A DNA stretch of 64,000 nucleotides from Roseburia sp. (GTDB lineage: Bacteria > Bacillota > Clostridia > Lachnospirales > Lachnospiraceae). This document shows, one piece after another, positions 16,381 through 25,299 of this stretch. The notes beneath the pieces are model-generated. The model was not told the DNA's origin and searched no databases. It saw only the letters and a program-made list of their open reading frames with translations. Where the stretch lies: positions 1 through 64,000 of the forward strand of contig JAHZFL010000007.1 of the NCBI GenBank assembly GCA_019421345.1, read 5' to 3'. A program made the position numbers and the translations under genes. Positions within the stretch are counted from its first letter, which is position 1. Each line of letters begins with the position of its first letter.

Positions 16381-19338
16381 ATGCATATATCAGAGCTGGC
16401 AGCATACGAGATATTGGAGGAGAAGGAGCTTTCGGATATTCATTCGACAGGCTACCGTCTGCGTCATAAAAAGAGCGGCGCGAGGATTACCGTGATCTCG
16501 AACGATGATGAGAATAAGGTGTTTTATATCGGATTCCGCACGCCGCCCCAAAATTCGACTGGAGTGCCGCATATTATGGAACACTCGGTCTTGTGCGGGT
16601 CGGAGAAATATCCGCTGAAGGATCCTTTTGTAGAGCTGGTGAAGGGCTCGTTAAATACGTTTTTAAACGCGATGACCTATCCCGATAAGACGCTCTATCC
16701 GGTTGCAAGCTGCAATGACACGGATTTTGACAATTTGATGGACGTCTATATGGATGCCGTGCTGCATCCGAATATTTATAAATATCGGGAGATTTTTGAG
16801 CAGGAGGGGTGGCATTATGAGCTTGAGGAAGTGGATGCCCCGCTTACGGTCAACGGTGTGGTTTACAACGAGATGAAGGGCGCGTTTTCTTCACCGGACG
16901 ATATGCTGGGGGATGAGATCGTTGGCGCGCTGTTTCCCGATACGGTCTATGCGCATAATGCGGGAGGCGACCCCAAGCATATTCCGGAGCTTTCGTATGA
17001 GGAATATCTGGAGTTCCACCGCAAGTATTATCATCCGTCAAATTCTTATATTTATCTGTATGGGGATATGGACATTGCAAAGAAGCTCCAATGGCTCGAT
17101 GAGCAGTATTTAAGCGGCTATGAGAGACGGGAGACGGATTCTGCCATTCCTCTGCAAAAACCGTTTGCGCAGATGAAGGAGGTCATACGGGAATATCCGG
17201 TTGCAACGGGAGAGACGGAGGAGAATCAGACGTATCTGTCCTACAATGTGGCAGCGGGGACCCTGCTTGACGCGACGCTTTATCAGGCGCTTGACATTTT
17301 AGATTATGCGCTTGTCTCGGCACCGGGAGCTCCGGTCAAAAAAGCACTCTTAGAGGCGGGGATCGGAAAAGATATTTCCGGCGGTCACGATTACGGAACG
17401 CGGCAGATGGTATGCTCCATTGTGGCGAAAAATACAAATCTTTGCGAGAAGGAGCGCTTCCTTGCAGTGATTTTTGAGACGCTAAGGCAGCAGGTGCGGG
17501 ACGGCATCGATAAGCAGGCGCTGCGCGCAGGGATCAGCAGCTTGGAATTCCGATTCCGCGAAGCGGATTACGGGCAGTTTCCAAAGGGGCTGCTTTACGG
17601 TATCATTTGTATGGATAGCTGGCTTTATGACGAAGAAAAGCCATTTCTTCATCTGGAGGCGCTTTCGGTCTACCGGTATTTGAAGGAGCAGATAGATACC
17701 GGATATTTTGAGGATTTGGTTCAGAAGTATTTTTTGGATAACCCGCATGCGGCGCTTGTAGCGGCAGTGCCGAAAAAGGGGCTGGCGGCAGAGAGGGACG
17801 AGGCGCTGCGGCAAAAGCTGGCGGCATATAAGGCGTCATTGTCAGGGGATCAGAAAAGGGAGCTTATGGAGCGTACAAAGCGGCTGCGGGAGTATCAGGA
17901 TGCGCCGACCCCAAAGGAAGATCTGGCAAAGCTTCCGATGCTCAAAAGAGGGGATCTGAAGAAGAAGGCAGCCCCGCTTTGCAATCAGGTAGTGATGGCG
18001 CAGGAGACTGTGATCGTGCATCATCCGATGTATGCAAATGGTATCGATTACCTGACGTTTTTGTTTGATATTCGCGACTGGAAGCCAGAGGAGCTTGCGT
18101 ATCTTGGCATTTTGAAAAATGTGCTTGGCTATGTAGACACGGAGCAGCATGATTATGCTGCGCTTGCGAATGAAATTAATCAAAAGACGGGCGGTATCGG
18201 AAGCAGCATCGGTATTTATCCGCATGTCAAGGAACGGGATGCGATCGGACTTTTCTATGAGGTGAGGGTCAAGACGCTTGCGGAAGGGCTTGCCGATGCC
18301 ATGCGTCTGACAAAGGAGCTGCTTTTGACATCAAAGCTGACCGATGAAAAGAGACTGTACGAGATTTTGGGAGAATTAAAATCAAGGCTTGCACTGGCGG
18401 TCAGCTCCTATGGACATATTGTGGCGTCCACGCGCGCGACCTCCTATTTTTCCAGAGCCGGTTACTATCAGGATGCACTGGGAGGCATTGCCGGATACCG
18501 CGTCATTGCAGATTATGAGGAGCATTTTGAGGAGAAGAAGGCAGAGCTGATCGAAAAGCTGCAGGAGATGGTGCGGTGCATCTTTACAAGAGACCGCCTG
18601 ATGGTCAGCGTGACCTGTGAGGAGAAGGATTTTGCCGATGTTGCACATGCCGTAGAGGAATTGAGGGGGGAGCTTTATGAGCCGCAGGCGGATGGGATCG
18701 GAGCGCTGCCTGAGGTTTCCTATGAAATACGCAACGAGGGCTTTATGGATGCTTCACAGGTGCAGTATGTAGCCCGTGCCGGAAATTACGCGGCGCACGG
18801 ATATGCGTATCATGGCGCACTTCGGATCTTGAAGGTCATTATGGGCTATGAATATCTGTGGAGCAATGTCCGTGTAAAGGGCGGGGCATACGGCTGCATG
18901 AATCAGTATCTGCGCAACGGAGACGTATATTTTGTTTCCTACCGCGATCCGAATCTTGCGGCTACAAATGAGGTGTATGAAAAGATACCGGATTATGTGC
19001 GGAATTTTACGGCAGATGAGGATGAGATGACAAAATATATCATCGGAACGGTCAGTGACCTTGACGCTCCGTTAAATCCAAGCGCAAAGGGCGCGCGCTC
19101 AATGACGGCTTATCTGCAGGGGCTTACCTATGAGGAGATCCAAAAGGAGCGGGACGAGATTCTTGGAGCCTCCGATGCAGATATACGGGCGTTTGGCGGA
19201 CTGCTTGAGGCGGTGCTCTCCGACGGTGCGTTTTGCGTTGTCGGCGGGGAGGAGGTTCTTCGCAGAAACAGCGAGATGTTTTTGCACTTAGAACCTGTCA
19301 CAAACAGGGCAGATACAGCAGAGGAAGGGATAGAGTAG
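16381..19338 (+). CDS. M16C (presequence-protease-like) zinc metallopeptidase
   Basis: The 985-residue protein has the inverted zinc motif HIMEH at residues 64-68 and a downstream Glu in the VYNEMKGAFSS segment, followed by the long M16C-associated middle region and an inactive second half. This matches the PreP/Cym1-like group, which digests peptides inside a closed chamber. No signal peptide is seen, so it is probably cytosolic. It is directly followed by era, whose ATG starts right after the TAG stop. Confidence 0.93.
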   Translation: MHISELAAYEILEEKELSDIHSTGYRLRHKKSGARITVISNDDENKVFYIGFRTPPQNSTGVPHIMEHSVLCGSEKYPLKDPFVELVKGSLNTFLNAMTYPDKTLYPVASCNDTDFDNLMDVYMDAVLHPNIYKYREIFEQEGWHYELEEVDAPLTVNGVVYNEMKGAFSSPDDMLGDEIVGALFPDTVYAHNAGGDPKHIPELSYEEYLEFHRKYYHPSNSYIYLYGDMDIAKKLQWLDEQYLSGYERRETDSAIPLQKPFAQMKEVIREYPVATGETEENQTYLSYNVAAGTLLDATLYQALDILDYALVSAPGAPVKKALLEAGIGKDISGGHDYGTRQMVCSIVAKNTNLCEKERFLAVIFETLRQQVRDGIDKQALRAGISSLEFRFREADYGQFPKGLLYGIICMDSWLYDEEKPFLHLEALSVYRYLKEQIDTGYFEDLVQKYFLDNPHAALVAAVPKKGLAAERDEALRQKLAAYKASLSGDQKRELMERTKRLREYQDAPTPKEDLAKLPMLKRGDLKKKAAPLCNQVVMAQETVIVHHPMYANGIDYLTFLFDIRDWKPEELAYLGILKNVLGYVDTEQHDYAALANEINQKTGGIGSSIGIYPHVKERDAIGLFYEVRVKTLAEGLADAMRLTKELLLTSKLTDEKRLYEILGELKSRLALAVSSYGHIVASTRATSYFSRAGYYQDALGGIAGYRVIADYEEHFEEKKAELIEKLQEMVRCIFTRDRLMVSVTCEEKDFADVAHAVEELRGELYEPQADGIGALPEVSYEIRNEGFMDASQVQYVARAGNYAAHGYAYHGALRILKVIMGYEYLWSNVRVKGGAYGCMNQYLRNGDVYFVSYRDPNLAATNEVYEKIPDYVRNFTADEDEMTKYIIGTVSDLDAPLNPSAKGARSMTAYLQGLTYEEIQKERDEILGASDADIRAFGGLLEAVLSDGAFCVVGGEEVLRRNSEMFLHLEPVTNRADTAEEGIE

Positions 19339-20247
19339 ATGAACGAAAGTTTTAAATCAGGATTTGTGACGATCATTGGGAGACCGAATGTAGGAAAATC
19401 AACGCTGATGAATCATTTTATCGGACAAAAGATCGCGATTACTTCCAATAAGCCGCAGACGACGAGAAATCGTATCCAGACAGTCTACACGGACAGGGAG
19501 CGGGGGCAGATCGTATTTTTGGATACGCCGGGCATTCATCAGGCAAAGAATAAGCTGGGCGAATATATGGTGAATGTTGCGGAGCATACGCTTAGCGAAG
19601 TGGATGTTATATTGTGGCTGGTCGAGCCGTCCAATTTTATCGGGGCAGGCGAGCAGCACATTATCCGGCAGCTCAAAAAGACAAAGACGCCTGTGATTCT
19701 CGTGATCAATAAGGTGGATATGACAGATCGCGATAAGATACTGGAATTTATCGACACCTACCGCAGGGTCTATGATTTTGCGGAGATTGTTCCGGCGTCG
19801 GCGCTGCGCGGGCAGAATACCGATACGGTGCTTGAGATGATCTTTCGGTATCTGCCGTACGGACCGATGTTTTATGATGAGGAGACGATCACAGATCAGC
19901 CGGAGCGCGCGATCGTTGCGGAAATCGTCAGGGAGAAGGCGCTTCATGCGCTGGATGACGAGATTCCGCACGGCATCGCCGTCTATATTGACCGAATGAA
20001 GGAGCGAAAGGACAAAAATCTGATCGATATTGACGCCACGATCGTATGCGAGCGTGATTCCCACAAGGGAATCATTATCGGAAAGGGCGGCGCGATGTTA
20101 AAGAAGATCGGTTCCAATGCACGCTATGAGATGGAGCGTCTGCTGGATGTGAAGGTAAATTTAAAGCTTTGGGTGAAGGTGAGAAAGGACTGGAGGGACA
20201 GCGACACAATGCTGCGCAATTTTGGTTACAGGCAGGAGGATATTTAA
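19339..20247 (+). CDS. era: GTPase Era
   Basis: Era binds the 3' end of 16S rRNA and acts in 30S subunit maturation. The GTPase motifs are GRPNVGKST (residues 14-22), DTPGIH and NKVD, followed by the C-terminal KH domain with IIIGKGGAMLKKIG. At 302 residues it is full length. The start codon is contiguous with the previous stop codon, implying translational coupling. Confidence 0.97.
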   Translation: MNESFKSGFVTIIGRPNVGKSTLMNHFIGQKIAITSNKPQTTRNRIQTVYTDRERGQIVFLDTPGIHQAKNKLGEYMVNVAEHTLSEVDVILWLVEPSNFIGAGEQHIIRQLKKTKTPVILVINKVDMTDRDKILEFIDTYRRVYDFAEIVPASALRGQNTDTVLEMIFRYLPYGPMFYDEETITDQPERAIVAEIVREKALHALDDEIPHGIAVYIDRMKERKDKNLIDIDATIVCERDSHKGIIIGKGGAMLKKIGSNARYEMERLLDVKVNLKLWVKVRKDWRDSDTMLRNFGYRQEDI

Positions 20248-20268
20248 GGCAGTCCTCTGCCAATTTTT
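20248..20268 (+). terminator. Weak hairpin after era
   Basis: GGCAG-TCCT-CTGCC followed by AATTTTTC lies just past the era stop codon. The 5-bp stem is short, so it may only attenuate transcription into the YqzL-like gene and recO. Confidence 0.35.
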
Positions 20269-20365
20269 CACTGGTATAGAAGCACAGACCTGCGGAGAAC
20301 CTAACAGTAAACAGAAAGCTTGACCAAAGAAGAAAGGGATGGCCGAAAAACGGGAGGGTGATCGC

Positions 20366-20542
20366 ATGGATAAAGCATGGATGGAATTTACGGCGACCGG
20401 AAAAGTCGAGGATTATCTGCGCTATAAAAACAGCACGGCGAAGCAGGGTGCGCCGGATGGCAGGGAGAAAGAGACACCGGATGGGACAGAATATCGTAGT
20501 GACCGGAATGGTCTTACAGGTAATGCCGATTGGCGAGTATGA
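20366..20542 (+). CDS. YqzL-like small protein
   Basis: The frame encodes about 58 residues starting MDKAWMEFTATGKVEDYLRY, close in pattern to the YqzL family of very small proteins lying between era and recO in Firmicutes. The core W..F..TG.v..YL.YK is the recognisable part; the C-terminal half is low in conservation signals. A GGGAGGGTGA site precedes the ATG. It overlaps recO by 62 bases in another frame, suggesting coupled expression. Its function is unknown. Confidence 0.7.
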   Translation: MDKAWMEFTATGKVEDYLRYKNSTAKQGAPDGREKETPDGTEYRSDRNGLTGNADWRV

Positions 20543-21254
20543 CAAAAGAATTACGCTCCTGACAAAGGAGCAGGGGAAGCTTACGGCATTCGCACGGGGC
20601 GCAAGGCGGCAGAACAGCCAGCTTTTAGCCGCGGCGAATCCATTTTCCTTCGGAGAGTTTGAGCTCTTTGAGGGGAGGAGCTCCTATACGCTGGCAAAAG
20701 CGTCGATCCAGAACTATTTCAGGGAATTGACGGAGAACTTTGCCGTTACATATTATGGATTTTATTTTTTGGAATTTGCCGACTATTATTGTCAGGAAAA
20801 TAATGACGAGCGGGAAATGCTTAAGCTTTTGTATCAGTCGCTGCGGGCGCTGCTAAGCGATTCCTATGAAAATCGTCTGGTGCGAAGCATTTTTGAACTG
20901 AAGGCGCTTGCGATAAACGGGGAGGCACCGCATGTTTTTTCCTGCGTAAGCTGCGGAAAAAAGGAGAACCTTCTTTGGTTTTCGCAAAGGAGATCGGGCG
21001 CGCTTTGTGCGGAATGCAGACACGAGGAGCCGGATGCCATGCGTCTGATGGAATCTACAATGTACACGATGCAGTATATTATCTCGTCGGACGTTGCAAA
21101 ATTGTACCGGTTTTCCGTAAGCTGCGAGGTATTGAACGAGCTGCAAAGGCTGCTTGCGGATTATCTGAACCGGCATGTCGGGCATTCCTTTCAGTCACTA
21201 AAGATTCTTCTTGAGACAGAGAGGATGATTTCTCCCACGGATTTTACAGGTTGA
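20481..21254 (+). CDS. recO: DNA repair protein RecO
   Basis: RecO anneals single strands and loads RecA with RecR. The 257-residue protein begins MGQNIVVTGMVLQVMPIGEY, has the OB-fold segment KLTAFARGARR and carries a zinc site (CVSCGK followed by CAECR). The longer frame starting upstream at 20358 translates the overlapping YqzL-like gene out of frame and is not credible. Its stop codon overlaps the promoter of the next gene. Confidence 0.93.
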   Translation: MGQNIVVTGMVLQVMPIGEYDKRITLLTKEQGKLTAFARGARRQNSQLLAAANPFSFGEFELFEGRSSYTLAKASIQNYFRELTENFAVTYYGFYFLEFADYYCQENNDEREMLKLLYQSLRALLSDSYENRLVRSIFELKALAINGEAPHVFSCVSCGKKENLLWFSQRRSGALCAECRHEEPDAMRLMESTMYTMQYIISSDVAKLYRFSVSCEVLNELQRLLADYLNRHVGHSFQSLKILLETERMISPTDFTG

Positions 21255-21279
21255 AATCACATTTTGAACATAGTATAAT
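21251..21279 (+). promoter_or_regulatory. Promoter of the lipoprotein gene
   Basis: TTGAAA (21251-21256) and TATAAT (21274-21279) are 17 bases apart. The -35 box overlaps the recO stop codon. Confidence 0.7.
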
Positions 21280-21338
21280 AGCATGTATTCCTTTATGAAA
21301 ATAAAGATTTTATAAAGCAGAAGAATGGAGAATGATTT

Positions 21339-22055
21339 ATGAAAAAGTTAGGGTGCATGGTACTTATGCTGTGCATAGGTCTGCTCACCGGCTGCGGTAC
21401 GACGCTGGAGGGTGAAAAGAGTATTGTCTACGTCGGGAAAAACGGCTCCGTAACATCCTTGGATGTGGAGGAGCTTGCAGAGAGCTACTACGATACGGCA
21501 GAGCTTGAGAGCTTTGTGCAGGAGGAGGTAGCCGCATATGAGACACAGAACGGAAAAGGCACGGTAAAGCTGGATGAGCTGACGGTCGAGGAGGGAACGG
21601 CAAAGCTTCGGATGAAATATAAGACGCCGGAGGATTATACGGCATTTAACGGAATTGAGCTGTATCAGGGAACGGTGATTGACTCCCTGTCCGCAGGCTA
21701 TGTGTACGACGGACCGTTTGTGCGCGTGGAGAACGGCACAGCCAAGGGAGAGGCGACAAAGCGCGATATTTATGAGCAGGAGGATTTAAAGGTCGTGATC
21801 ATACGCGCAAATACAGATGTTTTGGTAGATGGGGAAATCTGCTATGTTTCGAGTGAAAATGTAGCGCTTACAGGCGCGGACAGCGTCTCGATCCGCGAGG
21901 GCTATTATCTGAATCCGGGTGCGGCTGCGTCGGGAACGGAGGCTGTTGCGGCGTCGGGGGAGGCAGGGAGCACGGAGTTTATCGCAGACGTGCAGCAGCC
22001 GCAGGAAGGCGGTTCGTTTGAGACGGACGTTTATACGTTTATTGTATATAAGTAA
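21339..22055 (+). CDS. Lipoprotein of unknown function
   Basis: The 238-residue protein has a lipoprotein signal peptide with lipobox LLTGC and predicted lipidated Cys19. The mature part is acidic, with a lone small domain and an Ala/Ser/Gly-rich segment (about residues 195-215) before a short C-terminal strand. I do not recognise a family. It lies alone between recO and glyQS, with its own promoter. Confidence 0.8.
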   Translation: MKKLGCMVLMLCIGLLTGCGTTLEGEKSIVYVGKNGSVTSLDVEELAESYYDTAELESFVQEEVAAYETQNGKGTVKLDELTVEEGTAKLRMKYKTPEDYTAFNGIELYQGTVIDSLSAGYVYDGPFVRVENGTAKGEATKRDIYEQEDLKVVIIRANTDVLVDGEICYVSSENVALTGADSVSIREGYYLNPGAAASGTEAVAASGEAGSTEFIADVQQPQEGGSFETDVYTFIVYK

Positions 22056-22088
22056 ACAGGTGGAGCAAAAGAAAGCAGGAGTGAGAGT

Positions 22089-23486
22089 ATGGAAAAATCA
22101 ATGGAAAAAATCGTAGCGCTGGCAAAATCAAGGGGATTTGTATATCCCGGATCCGAGATATACGGAGGTCTTGCCAATACATGGGATTACGGAAATCTTG
22201 GCGTAGAGCTTAAGAACAATGTAAAAAAGGCATGGTGGCAGAAGTTTATTCAGGAGAATCCTTACAATGTAGGAGTAGACTGCGCGATCCTGATGAATCC
22301 GCAGACATGGGTGGCGAGCGGTCATCTCGGCGGTTTTTCCGATCCGCTGATGGACTGTAAGGAGTGCCACGAGCGTTTCCGGGCAGATAAACTGATCGAG
22401 GATTTTGCGGAGGAAAAAAAGCTTGAGCTAAAGGGCTCGGTAGACGGCTGGACACAGGAGGAGATGAGGAGTTTTATTGAGGAGCATCAGATTCCCTGTC
22501 CGACCTGCGGCAAGCATAATTTTACGGATATCCGTCAGTTCAATCTGATGTTTAAGACGTTTCAGGGTGTGACCGAGGATGCGAAGAACACGGTTTATTT
22601 AAGACCGGAGACGGCGCAGGGGATTTTTGTGAATTTTAAAAATGTGCAGAGAACCTCCCGCAAGAAGCTTCCGTTTGGAATCGGACAGATCGGCAAATCA
22701 TTCCGCAATGAGATCACACCGGGCAATTTCACCTTCCGTACGCGTGAGTTTGAGCAGATGGAGCTTGAATTTTTCTGTGAGCCGGGGACAGATATGGAGT
22801 GGTTCCAGTACTGGAGAGGTTTTTGCCGTGACTGGCTGCTTACGCTTGGAATCAAGGAGGAGGAGATGCGTCTGCGCGATCATTCTCCAGAGGAGCTTTG
22901 CTTCTACAGCAAGGGAACGACGGACATCGAGTTCTTATTCCCGTTTGGCTGGGGCGAGCTTTGGGGAATTGCCGACAGAACCGATTATGATTTAAAGCAG
23001 CATCAGGAGGTGTCGGGACAGGATATGACGTACTTTGATGACGAGAAGAACGAGCGGTATGTGCCGTACGTTGTGGAGCCGTCGCTTGGTGCGGACCGTG
23101 TTGTTCTGGCATTCCTTTGTGCAGCGTATGACGAGGAGAATATCGGTACGGAGGAGAAGCCGGATATGAGGACTGTGCTTCATTTCCATCCGGCGCTTGC
23201 TCCGGTGAAGATCGGTGTGCTTCCGCTCTCCAAGAAGCTTTCCGAGGGTGCGGAGAAGATTTATGCGCAGCTTTCCAAGAATTATAATTGTGAGTTTGAT
23301 GACAGAGGCAATATCGGAAAGCGTTACAGAAGACAGGATGAGATCGGAACGCCGTTCTGCGTGACCTATGATTTTGAGTCCGAGACAGACGGCGCCGTGA
23401 CGGTGCGCGACCGTGATACCATGGAGCAGGAGCGCATTAAAATAGAAGAACTGGACGCTTATTTCGCAAAGAAATTTGCATGGTAA
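22089..23486 (+). CDS. glyQS: Glycyl-tRNA synthetase, single-chain alpha2 type
   Basis: This class II synthetase charges tRNA-Gly. Motif 2 with FRNEITPGNFTFRTREFEQME and the C-terminal anticodon-binding domain (PVKIGVLPLSKK onward) are clear. A zinc-like CPTCGKHN and CKECHERF pair lies in the insertion. At 465 residues it is the eukaryote-like form rather than the split GlyQ/GlyS form. No T-box fits in the 33-base gap upstream. Confidence 0.97.
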   Translation: MEKSMEKIVALAKSRGFVYPGSEIYGGLANTWDYGNLGVELKNNVKKAWWQKFIQENPYNVGVDCAILMNPQTWVASGHLGGFSDPLMDCKECHERFRADKLIEDFAEEKKLELKGSVDGWTQEEMRSFIEEHQIPCPTCGKHNFTDIRQFNLMFKTFQGVTEDAKNTVYLRPETAQGIFVNFKNVQRTSRKKLPFGIGQIGKSFRNEITPGNFTFRTREFEQMELEFFCEPGTDMEWFQYWRGFCRDWLLTLGIKEEEMRLRDHSPEELCFYSKGTTDIEFLFPFGWGELWGIADRTDYDLKQHQEVSGQDMTYFDDEKNERYVPYVVEPSLGADRVVLAFLCAAYDEENIGTEEKPDMRTVLHFHPALAPVKIGVLPLSKKLSEGAEKIYAQLSKNYNCEFDDRGNIGKRYRRQDEIGTPFCVTYDFESETDGAVTVRDRDTMEQERIKIEELDAYFAKKFAW

Positions 23487-23514
23487 AGAAAGACAGGTCT
23501 CGGTGGAGAAGAAA

Positions 23515-24774
23515 ATGGAACGGATAAAAGGACTTTGGAATAAGATTTCTTATGAGGTCATAATTTTTGCGATTCTGCAGTTTCAGTTTCTGACCGGAAG
23601 GGCTTTGGATTTGCAGGGATGGTCCGCCGCATGGTGCGCGATGGATTACTCAATGGGAACCGGATCAAGATTTTTGATCGGAACGATCTATCGGTTGTTT
23701 TACGGGGATTATCTCTTTGCGTCGGTCGCATATAAATATGTCGGAATCGGCATTATGCTCACGATCACTGTTCTGGCGCTTGTGCTGGGACGTTTGCTGC
23801 GGAAAGGGGTGGCTGTGCTGCCCTCGGCAAAGCATGCAGTGCTTGGGACAGTTCTGCTTTATCTGGCTGCGCCGTTTTCTGTTTCCTATGTGTGGAATGA
23901 GCAGAATTTGGGACGTCTGGATGTGTATTTGCTCCTAATCGTTCTATTGGCGATTCTGGCTGCGCTTGGGATCAAAAATGTGTATGCGCGGATGGCTGTT
24001 TATACGCTGCTTGGCATAACAGGGCTTGCAATCCATCAGGGCTTTGCATTTTTATATTATCCGATGCTTCTTGTTTTGATGTGTTATGATGTATTTTGTG
24101 ACAATCAGGTACATATCCGCCCATTGATCGCTGCGGTCATATCGGGATTGCTGAATGTGGCAGCGGCAGTCTGGTTTCAGTTTTACAGCAGTGTCAATTT
24201 TGCGTCGCCGGAGGAGATGGTGCAGTTTTTGCAGCGGCGCACCAATCTGGAAATTTCCGAATACGCGGTTTTTCTGGAATATTTCGGCAGTATGGAGTAT
24301 CAGATCGAGCATGTGACAAAAGGATTTTTCCAGGGGGACGAAGCGCCGTTTATGCATCTGCTGTTAATTCTTTTGATCCTCGCTCCGGTTTTGGCGCTCT
24401 ATACGCTTGTCTGGAGAGACGTTTTCCGTTATCTGAGGGCAACGGGTGCAAAGCTTTATCGAACGCCTTATGTCTATGCGGCTCTTGCGCATTTGTGTTT
24501 TGTACCGATGTTTGTGATCCATGTGGACTGGGGACGGCATCTGGCTCCGCTGTTTGCAATGGAAATATTTTTCTTTCTGTTTTATCTGGCGAAGCGGGAC
24601 CGGGCGATGGTATATGCATATGAGCAGATGGCAAGGCGGATACGAAAATACCCATGGGGATTCGTGCTGGCTTTGGTATGGCTCGCGATGCTTGACAGCT
24701 TTGGCGCGCGGGAGTTTCAAAAACAGGCGAGTATGCTTTATGATTTTCTGCGCTATGGATTCCATATTGATTAA
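23515..24774 (+). CDS. Polytopic membrane protein of unknown function
   Basis: The roughly 419-residue protein has ten or more hydrophobic segments and few charged loops. Its overall look is that of a surface-glycan polymerase or GT-C-type protein, but I see no diagnostic motif. The start is taken as ATG 23515 behind GGAG; GTG codons upstream at 23497 and 23503 are possible. It follows glyQS by 28 bases and is closed by a long hairpin at 24850-24908. Confidence 0.65.
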   Translation: MERIKGLWNKISYEVIIFAILQFQFLTGRALDLQGWSAAWCAMDYSMGTGSRFLIGTIYRLFYGDYLFASVAYKYVGIGIMLTITVLALVLGRLLRKGVAVLPSAKHAVLGTVLLYLAAPFSVSYVWNEQNLGRLDVYLLLIVLLAILAALGIKNVYARMAVYTLLGITGLAIHQGFAFLYYPMLLVLMCYDVFCDNQVHIRPLIAAVISGLLNVAAAVWFQFYSSVNFASPEEMVQFLQRRTNLEISEYAVFLEYFGSMEYQIEHVTKGFFQGDEAPFMHLLLILLILAPVLALYTLVWRDVFRYLRATGAKLYRTPYVYAALAHLCFVPMFVIHVDWGRHLAPLFAMEIFFFLFYLAKRDRAMVYAYEQMARRIRKYPWGFVLALVWLAMLDSFGAREFQKQASMLYDFLRYGFHID

Positions 24775-24849
24775 ACAAAGCGGAATGCGTGTGAAATATC
24801 CGTACGGCGCTTAAAAACATTTGTTTCGGTAAATAGATAGTTGGTACAT

Positions 24850-24908
24850 AAAAGGGAGGATTCCTGCTTTCATGTCTTTGCATTGTCAGCGGCGGATACC
24901 TCCCTTTT
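24850..24908. terminator. Long-loop hairpin terminator
   Basis: AAAAGGGAGG (24850-24859) is perfectly complementary to CCTCCCTTTT (24899-24908), with a 39-base loop. The T run at the 3' side fits intrinsic termination of the membrane-protein gene; the A run on the other arm would allow the reverse strand too. Confidence 0.6.
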
Positions 24909-24912
24909 CTGT

Positions 24913-24952
24913 TGACATAAGAGTGGCTCGCGAAGCGTGTCGCTCGTTGTTT
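24913..24952. repeat. Dispersed hairpin repeat, family A (copy 3)
   Basis: TGACATAAGAGTGGCTCGCG continues into AAGCGTGTCGCTCGTTGTTT. The unit folds as GAGTG paired with CGCTC around an inner CGC-GAA-GCG hairpin. It is identical to the copy at 38032 except for flanks. The rest of the gap to ppdK (24953-25170) shows nothing I can name. Confidence 0.7.
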
Positions 24953-25172
24953 TTATCCGGTGGGAGTGTTGCCGCAAACGACCCGTTCCCGCGAATTTTG
25001 CATCAAAAAATGAAAGCAGCTTGCGGTAAGAGGAGGGGAGGTTTGAACGTCTCTTGGAATTTTTTATGGAACAGTGGACATTCAAGTAATCAAGATAAAG
25101 TTTTGCTATATGAAACATGGTTTTGTATTGTAAAATTTAAACAAAAGAGGAAAAAAATCGGAGAAAAAATTG

Positions 25173-25200
25173 TTGCTATTTAGTAAAATTATGTTATGAT
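25173..25200 (+). promoter_or_regulatory. ppdK promoter
   Basis: TTGCTA (25173-25178) and TATGAT (25195-25200) are 16 bases apart in an AT-rich stretch. A leader of about 95 bases precedes the ppdK start. Confidence 0.55.
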
Positions 25201-25299
25201 AAATATGTGCGTTTTCAAACACATACATAGTTCACAGCGATAGTGGAACCGCGTAGGTTTCCTATTGGAAGAATAGTAAGTTTAGGAGGAATTATCAAA

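Noticed and set aside
24872..25183. Open frame of about 100 codons in the gap before ppdK
   Set aside because: It runs through a terminator and a family A repeat, has no ribosome site and shows no protein-like composition.
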